DNA of 64,000 nt from Ignavibacteria bacterium (GTDB lineage Bacteria; Bacteroidota; Ignavibacteria; Tepidaquicellales; Tepidaquicellaceae). The notes below the pieces were generated by a model. It was not told the origin of the DNA. It did no database searches and was given only the letters and a program-made list of their open reading frames with translations. The position numbers and the translations under genes were made by a program. Position 1 is the first letter of the stretch. Each line of letters begins with the position of its first letter. Of this stretch, positions 20,221 through 28,651 are shown one piece after another. Where the stretch lies: the NCBI GenBank assembly GCA_028714695.1, contig JAQTLX010000002.1, positions 226,875-290,874 of the forward strand. Reading direction: 5' to 3'.

Positions 20221-22542
20221 ATGGGAAAATCTTTAGTAATAGTTGAGTCACCATCAAAAGCGAAAACTATAAATAAATATCTCGGCAAGAATTATGTTGT
20301 CGAGGCTACGGTTGGACATGTTAAGAACCTGCCGAGAAATAAAATCAATATAGACCTTGAAAACGGTTATATACCGACATATGACGTAATTGACGGAAAA
20401 GAAAAAGTTATCAAGAAAATCAAAGACCTTGCAAAGGTTTCGGAAAGTGTATTCATAGCGACTGACCCTGACCGTGAAGGGGAAGCAATTGCTTCCGACA
20501 TAGCGGATGAAGTTATCAAAGTTAATAAAAATATAAAGAGGGTTCTCTTCAATGAAATAACAAAAACAGGCGTCGCTAACGCAATGAAATCACCTCTGGA
20601 CATCGATGAAAAACTTGTCGAATCCCAGATGGCGCGCAGGGTGATGGACAGGATACTCGGATATAAGGTAAGTCCTTTCCTCTGGAAGTCAATGTACTTT
20701 GGTCTTTCGGCGGGAAGAGTCCAGTCTGTTGCGCTTAAACTTATTTGCGAACGCGAAGAAGAAATCAGGAATTTCAAAGCGAAGGAATACTGGTCGATAT
20801 TCGGTACTTTCTCAAAACCATCGGGCAATTCAAAACCTTTCAGCGCGAAACTATATAAGATTAACGATGATATTATGAAGTATAACGGCGATGAACCGTG
20901 CATTCATAATATTGACGAAGCGTTCAAGATTCTTGAAAACCTCAGGAACAATAAATTCAAAGTTACCGATATACAGGTAAGGGAAATCAAAAGGAATGCC
21001 CCGCTTCCGTTTACAACATCGGTACTTCAACAGACTGCATCTACGAAACTCGGTTTTGCTCCGAAGAAAACAATGATGCTTGCACAGAAACTTTATGAAG
21101 GTGTTGAAATCAAAAAAGGCGAAGGCAATGTTGGTTTGATTACTTATATGAGAACAGACTCCACAAGAATCGGCGAAGATGCAAAGAAAATGGCAAATGA
21201 ATTCATCGTAAAAAATTACGGCGAAGAATACGTTTCGAATGTTGTGAGAACAAACGGCAAGAAAGCGGTTAAAGCACAGGACGCGCACGAAGCAATAAGA
21301 CCTACCGACGTGATGATGCTTCCCGATGACCTGAAAAAACTTGAAAAGAATTTGCACGCGTTATATACTCTTATATGGCAGAGATTTGTGTCGTCGCAGA
21401 TGACGCCTGCCGTGTTCGACCAGAAGGCAATATTCATTAAGGCAATAAATCCTAAAGGCGAAAAGACGGAATATATTTTCAAAGCAACCGGAAGGACACC
21501 AAAGTTCCTCGGATTCCTTAAAGTTTATGAAGACTTCGTCGAAGAGCAGACGAACGGTAACGATGAAGACGATCTTTCAATCGTGCCCGACGATATCAAT
21601 GTGGACGATATGGTAAAAGCGGCATCAATAGGCAAAGAACAGCATTTCACAAGTCCGCCCGCGAGATATACGGAGAGCAGTCTTATAAAACAGTTGGATG
21701 CGCTCGGAATCGGAAGACCAAGCACATTCGCTATGATTGTTACTACCGTTATCGACAGGAAATACGTGGACCTGCTTGAAAGAAAATTATACGCGACTGT
21801 TCTTGGAATTCAGGTAAACAAAATTCTTCAGGAATATTTCCCTGATGTAATTAATACTCAGTTCACTGCCGGTATGGAAGAAGAACTCGATACGATTGCA
21901 AACGGCGAAAATACATATAAGAAAGTTCTCGATGAATTTTATCTTCCTTTCAAAAGAGACCTCGAAACAGCCGAAGCGGCTGCCCCGGAAATTAAAAAGT
22001 CACTTATTGAAAAGACCGATATAAAATGTCCGGAATGCGGCGAAGAAACAGGCGCGGTGATGCTTAAGAAATGGGGAAGGAACGGACTCTTCTATACATG
22101 CGAAAAATATCCTAAGTGCAAAGCGACCCTTTCAATCGACCTTTCAAGCAACGAACCGAAAATTGCCGAGGGTTTGAAATGCGATAAATGCGGCGCCGAC
22201 ATGGTTGAAAAAACGGGACCTTACGGAAAATTCTACGGATGCTCGAACTATCCCAAATGCAACGGAATCAAACCAATTACGCTCGGAATCAAATGTCCGA
22301 AATGCGGTAAAGGCGAAATTCTGGAAAGGCGCGGCGGTAAGAGCAGGAGAATATTTTACGGTTGCACAAACTATCCCGAATGCGACTTTATAGAAAACGG
22401 CATACCTGTAATACAGGACTGCCCTGAATGCGGAAATAATTATTTAATAAAAAAGACTACCCAGAAAGACGGTGATTTCCTTTATTGCACAAAATGCAAA
22501 CATAAGGAAATTTTAAAACCTGAAAATGCAGAAGCAAAATAA
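20221..22542 (+). CDS. topA: DNA topoisomerase I (type IA)
   Basis: 773 residues. It relaxes negative supercoils through a 5'-phosphotyrosine; Tyr309 lies in LITYMRTDSTRIG. The TOPRIM domain opens the protein (LVIVESPSKAKT, then ATDPDREGEAIA). The C-terminus carries four zinc-ribbon modules with CPEC/CDKC/CPKC/CPEC pairs, the first three closing in YPKC or YPEC. This is a full-length enzyme. Its stop overlaps the start of the downstream recombinase gene by 17 bp, so the two are translationally linked. Confidence 0.97.
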   Translation: MGKSLVIVESPSKAKTINKYLGKNYVVEATVGHVKNLPRNKINIDLENGYIPTYDVIDGKEKVIKKIKDLAKVSESVFIATDPDREGEAIASDIADEVIKVNKNIKRVLFNEITKTGVANAMKSPLDIDEKLVESQMARRVMDRILGYKVSPFLWKSMYFGLSAGRVQSVALKLICEREEEIRNFKAKEYWSIFGTFSKPSGNSKPFSAKLYKINDDIMKYNGDEPCIHNIDEAFKILENLRNNKFKVTDIQVREIKRNAPLPFTTSVLQQTASTKLGFAPKKTMMLAQKLYEGVEIKKGEGNVGLITYMRTDSTRIGEDAKKMANEFIVKNYGEEYVSNVVRTNGKKAVKAQDAHEAIRPTDVMMLPDDLKKLEKNLHALYTLIWQRFVSSQMTPAVFDQKAIFIKAINPKGEKTEYIFKATGRTPKFLGFLKVYEDFVEEQTNGNDEDDLSIVPDDINVDDMVKAASIGKEQHFTSPPARYTESSLIKQLDALGIGRPSTFAMIVTTVIDRKYVDLLERKLYATVLGIQVNKILQEYFPDVINTQFTAGMEEELDTIANGENTYKKVLDEFYLPFKRDLETAEAAAPEIKKSLIEKTDIKCPECGEETGAVMLKKWGRNGLFYTCEKYPKCKATLSIDLSSNEPKIAEGLKCDKCGADMVEKTGPYGKFYGCSNYPKCNGIKPITLGIKCPKCGKGEILERRGGKSRRIFYGCTNYPECDFIENGIPVIQDCPECGNNYLIKKTTQKDGDFLYCTKCKHKEILKPENAEAK

Positions 22543-23479
22543 TATTATTGCTCTAACAGAAGAATTTCTGGATTATATTAATTTCGCCCGGAATTATTCG
22601 AAAAATACTATCATTTCGTACAGGAACGACCTGAAGCAATTCACGGTGTTTCTTATTAAAACCGAATACGGCGAGTATGATGAAAAGGATAATAAGGGCG
22701 TTGACCTCGAAAAAGTAGATTTATCTCTTCTGAAATCTTATGTTGCCGATTTATTCGAACAGCAGAAACTTGATATCAAAAAAGCAAGAAAGTTTACAAA
22801 CAGGTCGATATCAAGGAAAATATCCGTTTTGAAATCATTTTTTAAATACATGTACAGAAAAAAACATATAACATCGAATCCAGCGTCGGCACTGGGTTTC
22901 CCGAAAATGGAAAAAAAACTACCGTCATATCTTACGGCGCCGGAAATGAACACTCTGCTCGATAAGATAGGGGAAGACGAACTTAATTTCATCGATAAGG
23001 CAATCGTTGAATTGTTTTACAGCACCGGAATGCGTCTTAACGAACTGATAAATCTGAAAATGCAGGACTTTAATTTTTCGAGCAATACCGTGAAAGTTAC
23101 AGGTAAAGGTTCGAAACAAAGAATTGTACCTTTCGGAAGCAAGGCTCTTGCCGCACTGAATAACTATCTGCAGATAAGAGATATACTTAATTTCAAGAAT
23201 CATGAGTATTTCTTCCTTAACAGAAGCGGAAAGAAACTTTATCCAATGGAACTCGAACGTATGGTGAAAAAACATTTATCGAAAGTTACCGATATTAAGA
23301 AGAAATCACCCCACGTACTTAGACATACGTTTGCAACACATCTGCTTGACGGCGGAGCGGATATTAGAGCGGTGAAAGAACTGCTCGGTCATGAAAGTCT
23401 TTCTACAACTCAGGTTTACACACACGTTAGCCCTGAAAAACTGAAGAAAGTGTACAAACAGTCGCATCCTAAAGCCTGA
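22526..23479 (+). CDS. Tyrosine recombinase XerC/XerD-like
   Basis: 317 residues with an N-terminal SAM-like DNA-binding domain (10-130) and a C-terminal catalytic domain. All catalytic residues can be seen: Arg170 in TGMRLNEL, a Lys in GKGSKQR, His263 and Arg266 in HVLRHTFATHLL, His289 in LLGHESL and the nucleophile Tyr298 in QVYTHVS. Such enzymes resolve chromosome dimers at dif. Position between topA and prfB and lack of phage genes speak for the housekeeping Xer rather than an integrase. C versus D cannot be decided by eye. Confidence 0.93.
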   Translation: MQKQNNIIALTEEFLDYINFARNYSKNTIISYRNDLKQFTVFLIKTEYGEYDEKDNKGVDLEKVDLSLLKSYVADLFEQQKLDIKKARKFTNRSISRKISVLKSFFKYMYRKKHITSNPASALGFPKMEKKLPSYLTAPEMNTLLDKIGEDELNFIDKAIVELFYSTGMRLNELINLKMQDFNFSSNTVKVTGKGSKQRIVPFGSKALAALNNYLQIRDILNFKNHEYFFLNRSGKKLYPMELERMVKKHLSKVTDIKKKSPHVLRHTFATHLLDGGADIRAVKELLGHESLSTTQVYTHVSPEKLKKVYKQSHPKA

Positions 23480-23524
23480 ATTCAACTTTTTAATGTCGCC
23501 TATTTTTAGTAATTTTGACAGATT

Positions 23525-24614
23525 ATGTACGAACAACAGAAATATTTATTAAAAGACTCGAGAGAAAAATTGGAAACTCTAAGGAGGTTCCTTTGAAATC
23601 CCTGAGAAAAAAATCAGATTAAAAGAACTCGAAACTCTCTCACACGCAAACGATTTCTGGGAAGACCAGAAAAAAGCACAGACAATTCTTCAGGAAATCT
23701 CAAATCTCAAAAAATGGATTGAAGATTTCGAAAACAGCGAGAAAAAACTTTCCGATATCGATATACTAATGGAAATAGGCGAATCCGAAAATGACGAGTC
23801 GATTATACCTTCCATTGAATCGGAAACTAAAGACCTTGAAAAATCTCTTGAAGACCTCGAATTCAAAAACACGCTTTCCGATAAAGACGATGTCTGCAAC
23901 GCCATACTGACAATAAATTCAGGCGCGGGCGGAACGGAAGCGCAGGATTGGGCGGAAATGCTTCTTAGAATGTATATGAGATACGGCGAGAAGAACAAGT
24001 TCAAGGTGTCGCTTGTTGACAGACTCGACGGCGACGGCGCGGGAATTAAAAGCGCTACACTGGAAATTGACGGAGAATATGCATACGGTTATCTTAAAGC
24101 GGAGAACGGAGTTCACAGACTCGTGAGAATTTCTCCTTTCGACGCGAATAAAAAACGCCACACGTCTTTCGCGGCTGTTTTTGTATCTCCGATAATCGAC
24201 GATAACATTGAAATAGAAATTAATCAAGGTGATTTAAAAGTTGATACATTCCGTGCAGGCGGCGCCGGCGGGCAGAACGTAAACAAAGTTGAGACAGCAA
24301 TCAGAATAACTCACATGCCCACGGGCATTGTCGTCCAGTGTCAGAACGAAAGGTCGCAGTTGCAGAACCGCCAGAACGCTATGAAGATGCTGCGCTCGAA
24401 ACTGTACCTTATGGAAAAGGAAAAACAGCAGGAAAAACTCAACACGATAGAAAAATCGAAAAAGAAAATCGAGTGGGGAAGCCAGATAAGAAGTTACGTC
24501 TTCCATCCGTATAATATGGTCAAGGACCACAGAACGGATTATGAAACATCCGACACTCAGTCTGTGATGGACGGAGACATCGGTGAATTTATTCGCGCTT
24601 ACCTGCTTTCGTAG
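23525..24614 (+). CDS. prfB: Peptide chain release factor 2, with programmed +1 frameshift
   Basis: Encoded in two frames: 23525-23593 (23 codons, [20 protein letters not shown]...), then +1 into 23595-24614, giving about 362 residues. RF2 reads UGA and UAA. The tRNA-anticodon-mimic motif SPF is in [13 protein letters not shown], and the catalytic GGQ is in [13 protein letters not shown] track that ignores the shift would call only the piece from 23769. The TGA at 23594 is the autoregulatory stop: when RF2 is scarce the ribosome slips on CTT and makes the full protein. Confidence 0.96.
23582..23596 (+). promoter_or_regulatory. prfB recoding site
   Basis: AGGAGG-TTC-CTT-TGA: an internal Shine-Dalgarno, a 3-nt spacer, the slippery CTT codon and the in-frame TGA. 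Order and spacing equal the E. coli site (AGGGGG-TAT-CTT-TGA). Confidence 0.95.
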
Positions 24615-24621
24615 AATATAC

Positions 24622-24660
24622 AATTAGTAATTAGTAATTAGTAATTAGTAATTAGTAATT
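24622..24660. repeat. 7-bp tandem repeat, about 5.5 copies
   Basis: Perfect repeats of AATTAGT (39 bp) begin 7 bp after the prfB stop. All units are identical. Confidence 0.9.
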
Positions 24661-24675
24661 GAAGAATTAAATAAA

Positions 24676-24895
24676 TGATAATCGTTTTTAATCTGTGATA
24701 ATCTTTGGCAGAAAACTAAATAGTAATCGTTTTTAATCTGTGATAATCTGCGGCAGAAAACTAAATAGTAATCGTTTTTAATCTGTGATAATCTGCGGAA
24801 GAAAACTAAATAGTAATCGTTTTTAATCTGTGATAATCTGTGGCAGAAAACTAAATAGTAATCGTTTTTAATCTGTGATAATCTGCGGCAAAGTT
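24676..24895. repeat. 45-bp tandem repeat, five near-identical copies
   Basis: The unit begins TAATCGTTTTTAATCTGTGA and ends in CAGAAAACTAAATAG. ATCGTTTTTA occurs at 24681, 24726, 24771, 24816 and 24861, exactly 45 bp apart. Copies differ by one or two bases (CTTTGGC, CTGCGGC, CTGCGGA, CTGTGGC); the last copy is cut short and leads into AGCGTAAATTCGCGGC. No unique spacers, so not CRISPR. The array ends about 40 bp before the permease start. Confidence 0.93.
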
Positions 24896-24937
24896 CTTGT
24901 CAGAAAAAATTAGCGTAAATTCGCGGCATAAAATAAA

Positions 24938-26155
24938 ATGAATTATAAGTTTTTCATAGCAAAGCGGTATTTATTCTCGAAGAAAGATTCTAAGTTCGTC
25001 TCTTTCATCACGTATATTGCCATACTCGGTGTAACGCTTGGAGTTGCCGTGCTCATTATCGCCATTTCAATCCTCAGCGGATTCGAAACCGAGATGCGCA
25101 ATAAAGTTGCGGGTCTGATATCCCACATACAAATTCAATCATTCAAACCTGAAGGTGTCGCAGGCTATGAAGACGCCATAAAACTTATAAAAGAAAACAT
25201 TCCCGAAACACGAGGTATATCCGCTTATGCGCAAAAAGAAGGCATCATAAGATATAAGGAAAATGTCGAAGGAGTCATGCTAAAAGGCATTATTCCGGAA
25301 TCGGATTTATCAAGCGCAAGATTTAAAATTATCTCAGGAGAATATAACGTAAGCCCTATCGACACTATATTCTCACGGCTTGTAATCGGGAATAAACTTG
25401 CACAGAAAATGAATATTAAAATCGGCGCGAAAGTAATTATATTCGGGCTGAAAGGGATACCTTCACCGCTGAATCCGCCGAAGATAAAGCAATTTATAAT
25501 AAGCGGTATTTACGAAAGCGGTTTAAATGATTATGACGATATTATAATATACTCCGATTTAAAAACAACACAAAGCCTCTTTAATTTCGGTAACTATGTA
25601 TCCGGAATTGAAATGAATGTTGAGGATATAAATAAAGTGGAAGATACCGTTTTGAAATTAAAAACTCTGCTTGGATATCCTTTCTATCCGCGTTCATTAT
25701 TCAAATTATTCAAAGGCTTGTTCACATGGGTTGAACTCCAGAAAGCGCCTACTCCGATAATACTCGGACTGATAATAATCGTCGCGACGTTCAACATAAT
25801 CGGCACACTGCTTATGCTCGTGCTTGAGAAAACGCATTCGATAGGAATTCTGAAAGCGCTTGGCGCGTCCAACAACGATGTTATGAAAATATTCGTAATG
25901 GACGGATTGATAATAGGCGTTATAGGCATTGTGCTCGGAAACGTTATAGGTCTGGGACTATCCATGCTCGAACTTAAATATAAGTTCTTCTCGCTCCCGG
26001 AGTTTTATTATATGAAAAGTGTTCCAATACTTATTATACCGGAATACGTAGTACTTATTTCATTAATGACGTTCGTGCTTGTATTCCTTGCTACAGTGCT
26101 GCCGTCATACCTCGCGTCGAAATTCGACCCTGTGAAATCATTGAGGTTCAACTGA
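24938..26155 (+). CDS. LolC/LolE-type ABC transporter permease
   Basis: 405 residues. One membrane helix near the N-terminus (about 22-50, rich in Ile, Val and Leu) precedes a large periplasmic domain (about 55-265), then three helices to the C-terminus, the FtsX/MacB layout. The opening YKFFIAKRYLFSKK and the LSGFETEMRNKV block are typical of lipoprotein-releasing LolC/E proteins. These pull lipoproteins from the inner membrane for transfer to the outer membrane. The ATPase (LolD) is not adjacent. ubiE starts 2 bp after its stop, so the two genes share a transcript. Confidence 0.85.
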   Translation: MNYKFFIAKRYLFSKKDSKFVSFITYIAILGVTLGVAVLIIAISILSGFETEMRNKVAGLISHIQIQSFKPEGVAGYEDAIKLIKENIPETRGISAYAQKEGIIRYKENVEGVMLKGIIPESDLSSARFKIISGEYNVSPIDTIFSRLVIGNKLAQKMNIKIGAKVIIFGLKGIPSPLNPPKIKQFIISGIYESGLNDYDDIIIYSDLKTTQSLFNFGNYVSGIEMNVEDINKVEDTVLKLKTLLGYPFYPRSLFKLFKGLFTWVELQKAPTPIILGLIIIVATFNIIGTLLMLVLEKTHSIGILKALGASNNDVMKIFVMDGLIIGVIGIVLGNVIGLGLSMLELKYKFFSLPEFYYMKSVPILIIPEYVVLISLMTFVLVFLATVLPSYLASKFDPVKSLRFN

Positions 26156-26157
26156 TT

Positions 26158-26850
26158 ATGAGACTTAACAAATCGAAAGAAAGAATAGGCAAGATGTTCG
26201 ATGAGATTGCAGGCAGATACGACTTCCTGAATCACTTCTTTACCGCGAACCTTGACAAAAGGTGGCGGAAGAAAATAATAAAGCAAATCGAATACTTCAA
26301 TTTTCCTTATGAAACTGTCGTCGATATGGCTTCCGGAACGGGCGACATGATGGCTGCGCTGCTGAAACTCGGACCGAAAAAAGCATATTCATTCGATATA
26401 TCGGAAAAGATGCTTGACGTTCAGAGAGTGAAAATCAAAGACGACAGGTTGAAAATACAGAAAGCCGATTCCGAGAACATCCCGCTCGAGGACAACTCGG
26501 TTAACATACTGACTGTCGCGTTCGGCGTAAGAAATTTCGAGAACCTTGAAAAATCAATACTGGAAGTAAAGAGGGTATTGAAGCCGAAGGGGACTTTCAT
26601 AGTGCTTGAGATGTTCAGTATGGAAAAAAGGAACATATTCTTCGAATTTTATTTCACGCGCATAATGCCGTTATTCGGGAAACTCGTTTCCCGCAGCAGT
26701 TATGCATACGATTATCTTCACAACTCGGTCATGAAATTCAAGACCGTCAAAGAGTTCGCCGACCTCGCCGAAAAGAACGGATTCACACTCCGCAAATCCG
26801 AAAACAACTTCATGAAGTTTGTTTATACTGTGTATCTGGAGAAGAAGTAA
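26158..26850 (+). CDS. ubiE: Demethylmenaquinone methyltransferase
   Basis: 230 residues of the UbiE/MenG family, which performs the last C-methylation of menaquinone (or ubiquinone) with SAM. The N-terminal block VGKMFDEIA-type sequence is seen as IGKMFDEIAGRYDFLNHF, followed by the SAM-binding VVDMASGTGDMM and the VAFGVRNFENLE block. Menaquinone is the likely quinone in this group, so menG would be an equal name. It is the last core gene before the AT-rich island. A small palindrome (26849-26866) overlaps its stop codon. Confidence 0.93.
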   Translation: MRLNKSKERIGKMFDEIAGRYDFLNHFFTANLDKRWRKKIIKQIEYFNFPYETVVDMASGTGDMMAALLKLGPKKAYSFDISEKMLDVQRVKIKDDRLKIQKADSENIPLEDNSVNILTVAFGVRNFENLEKSILEVKRVLKPKGTFIVLEMFSMEKRNIFFEFYFTRIMPLFGKLVSRSSYAYDYLHNSVMKFKTVKEFADLAEKNGFTLRKSENNFMKFVYTVYLEKK

Positions 26851-27064
26851 ATATCTTTAGATATTTGTGTATAAATAATTGAATAAGGACAGGATAGTAA
26901 TAAATAGGACATAAATACATTTGTTTAGTTACATATCCGCAAGTTTTTATGCAAAATACTCGTTATCCAAGAATAATATTATCTAAAAAATATCCTTGAT
27001 TCTTCTCTGTAATATGCTTAATTAACAAATATATTACTAATTTTACTACTATAAATATTAATTT

Positions 27065-27478
27065 ATGAAAACTATAGGAATTGATATTAGTGGTACAGAA
27101 GCTATTCTTGTTGCTTTGTCTAAAGATAGATTGGGAAATGTATCTGAAATTCAAACTGATGTGAAGAAGATAAAGTTGAATAATGACCAAGACAGTAGTG
27201 ATGTTATAGAATTCAGAGATTTAATCCATACATATTTTGATGGCATTGGTCCAGATAAGATTGGCATTATTAAACGTAATTGCAAAGGAACACATTCTGC
27301 TTCCCCATTATCATTTAAATTAGAAGGATTGATCCAATGTTATGGTTCATCACAAATAACCTTTGTACATCCATTAACATTAAAAGCTTTTTATAAAAAT
27401 GAGCCCTTGCCTTTAAAGTCAAAATATAATTATCAATTAGATGCGTTACAAATAGCATATTATTTATTAAAAAAGTGA
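27065..27478 (+). CDS. DUF3010-like protein with RNase H-type fold
   Basis: 137 residues. It matches the DUF3010 pattern as I know it: an N-terminal IGIDISGTEAILVAL strand, then DKIGIIKRNCKGTHSAS, SFKLEGLIQ, THP-type loop VHPLTLKAF, NEPLPLK and a C-terminal LDALQIAYYLL. The order is that of RuvC/RNase H-like folds. Possible acidic site residues are Asp7, Glu87 and Asp126. The usual Glu after the second strand is replaced (IIKRN), so catalysis is uncertain. It is the first gene of the AT-rich island and overlaps the kinase start by 4 bp, which suggests coupled translation. Biological role unknown. Confidence 0.68.
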   Translation: MKTIGIDISGTEAILVALSKDRLGNVSEIQTDVKKIKLNNDQDSSDVIEFRDLIHTYFDGIGPDKIGIIKRNCKGTHSASPLSFKLEGLIQCYGSSQITFVHPLTLKAFYKNEPLPLKSKYNYQLDALQIAYYLLKK

Positions 27479-28566
27479 ACGATCAAAAGGTAAATCCGAT
27501 AATTAGAGATTTTATTAGGACCCAAAAAGATATTGATGTAGATAGATATTCTAATAAAGGTTCATTTGGTGAATTATATTTTGGACGAAGAAAGATACTA
27601 AAAGATAGAGTTGCCTTGAAATTTTATGAATTTGATGTTTTGGGGATTAACCACTCAGAACCACTATTATTGAAAACAATTAATCATCGAAATATATTAA
27701 GTATTTATGATGCAAGAATACTAGATAATAAAATTGCCTATTACCTAACTCCGGAGATTAGCGGAGGTGATTTACAAAATTTTATAGAAAATAATACTAT
27801 TAATACCGAGGAAGCACTTTTAATAACCCAAGGAATATTAAAAGGGTTGAGTGCGTTACATAAATCACCAAACAACTTTGTCCATAGGGACTTAAAATCT
27901 TTAAACATTCTTATTGATCTAAAATCAAAAACCCCATATATCTCAGATTTTGGGATATTGAAACGCATTCCTATCAATACAGACTATGTAACAGCATCAA
28001 AATCTTCACCTCTTTATAGGCCCCCAGAAGTTATCATAGATGGAAAATATTATTTTTGTTCTGATATTTATCAAGTTGGAATAATCTTATATCAATTATT
28101 AGATGGATATTTCCCCTTTGACATTCAACAATGGATGAATCCAAAACAAAGAAATGAATTTAATGGAATAATAGATGCTAATAAAAATAGAGAATATGCA
28201 AAAACAATACTTGATAATCTAATATTAAAGGGCAATATAATTAATCAAGATAAATTACCTCCTTATATCGATAAAAGATTGAAAAGAATTATAAAAAAGG
28301 CAACAAATGTAGAAATAACAAAACGATACCAGAGTTGCACAGAGTTTTTAAAAGCTATTTACGATTACATGAAATGTTATAAAAAATGGTGGGAAATTAG
28401 CGGAATATATTATGCATATGATAAAAACAAAAATAAATATTATGAAGTAAAAAAATCTGAGAATGAATATATCTTGAGTCAATCTTCGGATTCTTTAAAA
28501 TGGAGAAAGAAGAATGTAGGTAGTAATAGCTTATCAGATATTATAAATATTGTTAACGATTTGTAA
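27475..28566 (+). CDS. Ser/Thr protein kinase with unusual C-terminal tail
   Basis: 363 residues from a GTG that overlaps the stop of the DUF3010 gene. The kinase core is complete: Gly loop NKGSFGELYFG (27-37), ATP-binding Lys49 in VALKFYE, catalytic HRD 137-139 in VHRDLKSLNILI, DFG 158-160, PPE 183-185 in place of APE and Asp197. No membrane helix or PASTA domain, unlike PknB-type kinases. After about residue 305 a tail of some 55 residues has aromatic blocks (KKWWEISGIYYAY; SSDSLKWRKK) that I do not recognise, perhaps a binding module. Soluble kinases with such tails in small islands often belong to phage-defence or stress systems; that is inference only. Confidence 0.88.
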   Translation: MNDQKVNPIIRDFIRTQKDIDVDRYSNKGSFGELYFGRRKILKDRVALKFYEFDVLGINHSEPLLLKTINHRNILSIYDARILDNKIAYYLTPEISGGDLQNFIENNTINTEEALLITQGILKGLSALHKSPNNFVHRDLKSLNILIDLKSKTPYISDFGILKRIPINTDYVTASKSSPLYRPPEVIIDGKYYFCSDIYQVGIILYQLLDGYFPFDIQQWMNPKQRNEFNGIIDANKNREYAKTILDNLILKGNIINQDKLPPYIDKRLKRIIKKATNVEITKRYQSCTEFLKAIYDYMKCYKKWWEISGIYYAYDKNKNKYYEVKKSENEYILSQSSDSLKWRKKNVGSNSLSDIINIVNDL

Positions 28567-28651
28567 AATATGCGATTGTAAATTCAAATTTAGAAATAGA
28601 GCAAATATTAACTGGTTATAAATAAAACATATATTAGAATAAACAATTACT

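Noticed and set aside
22526..23479. Phage or island integrase
   Set aside because: It is joined to topA and prfB, has the length of XerC/D, and no att site or phage gene is near.
24676..24895. CRISPR array
   Set aside because: The 45-bp units are directly joined and near-identical, without unique spacers, and no cas gene is near.
26849..26866. Terminator at the end of ubiE
   Set aside because: The stem is only 8 A/T-rich pairs with a 2-nt loop, overlaps the stop codon and has no T run.
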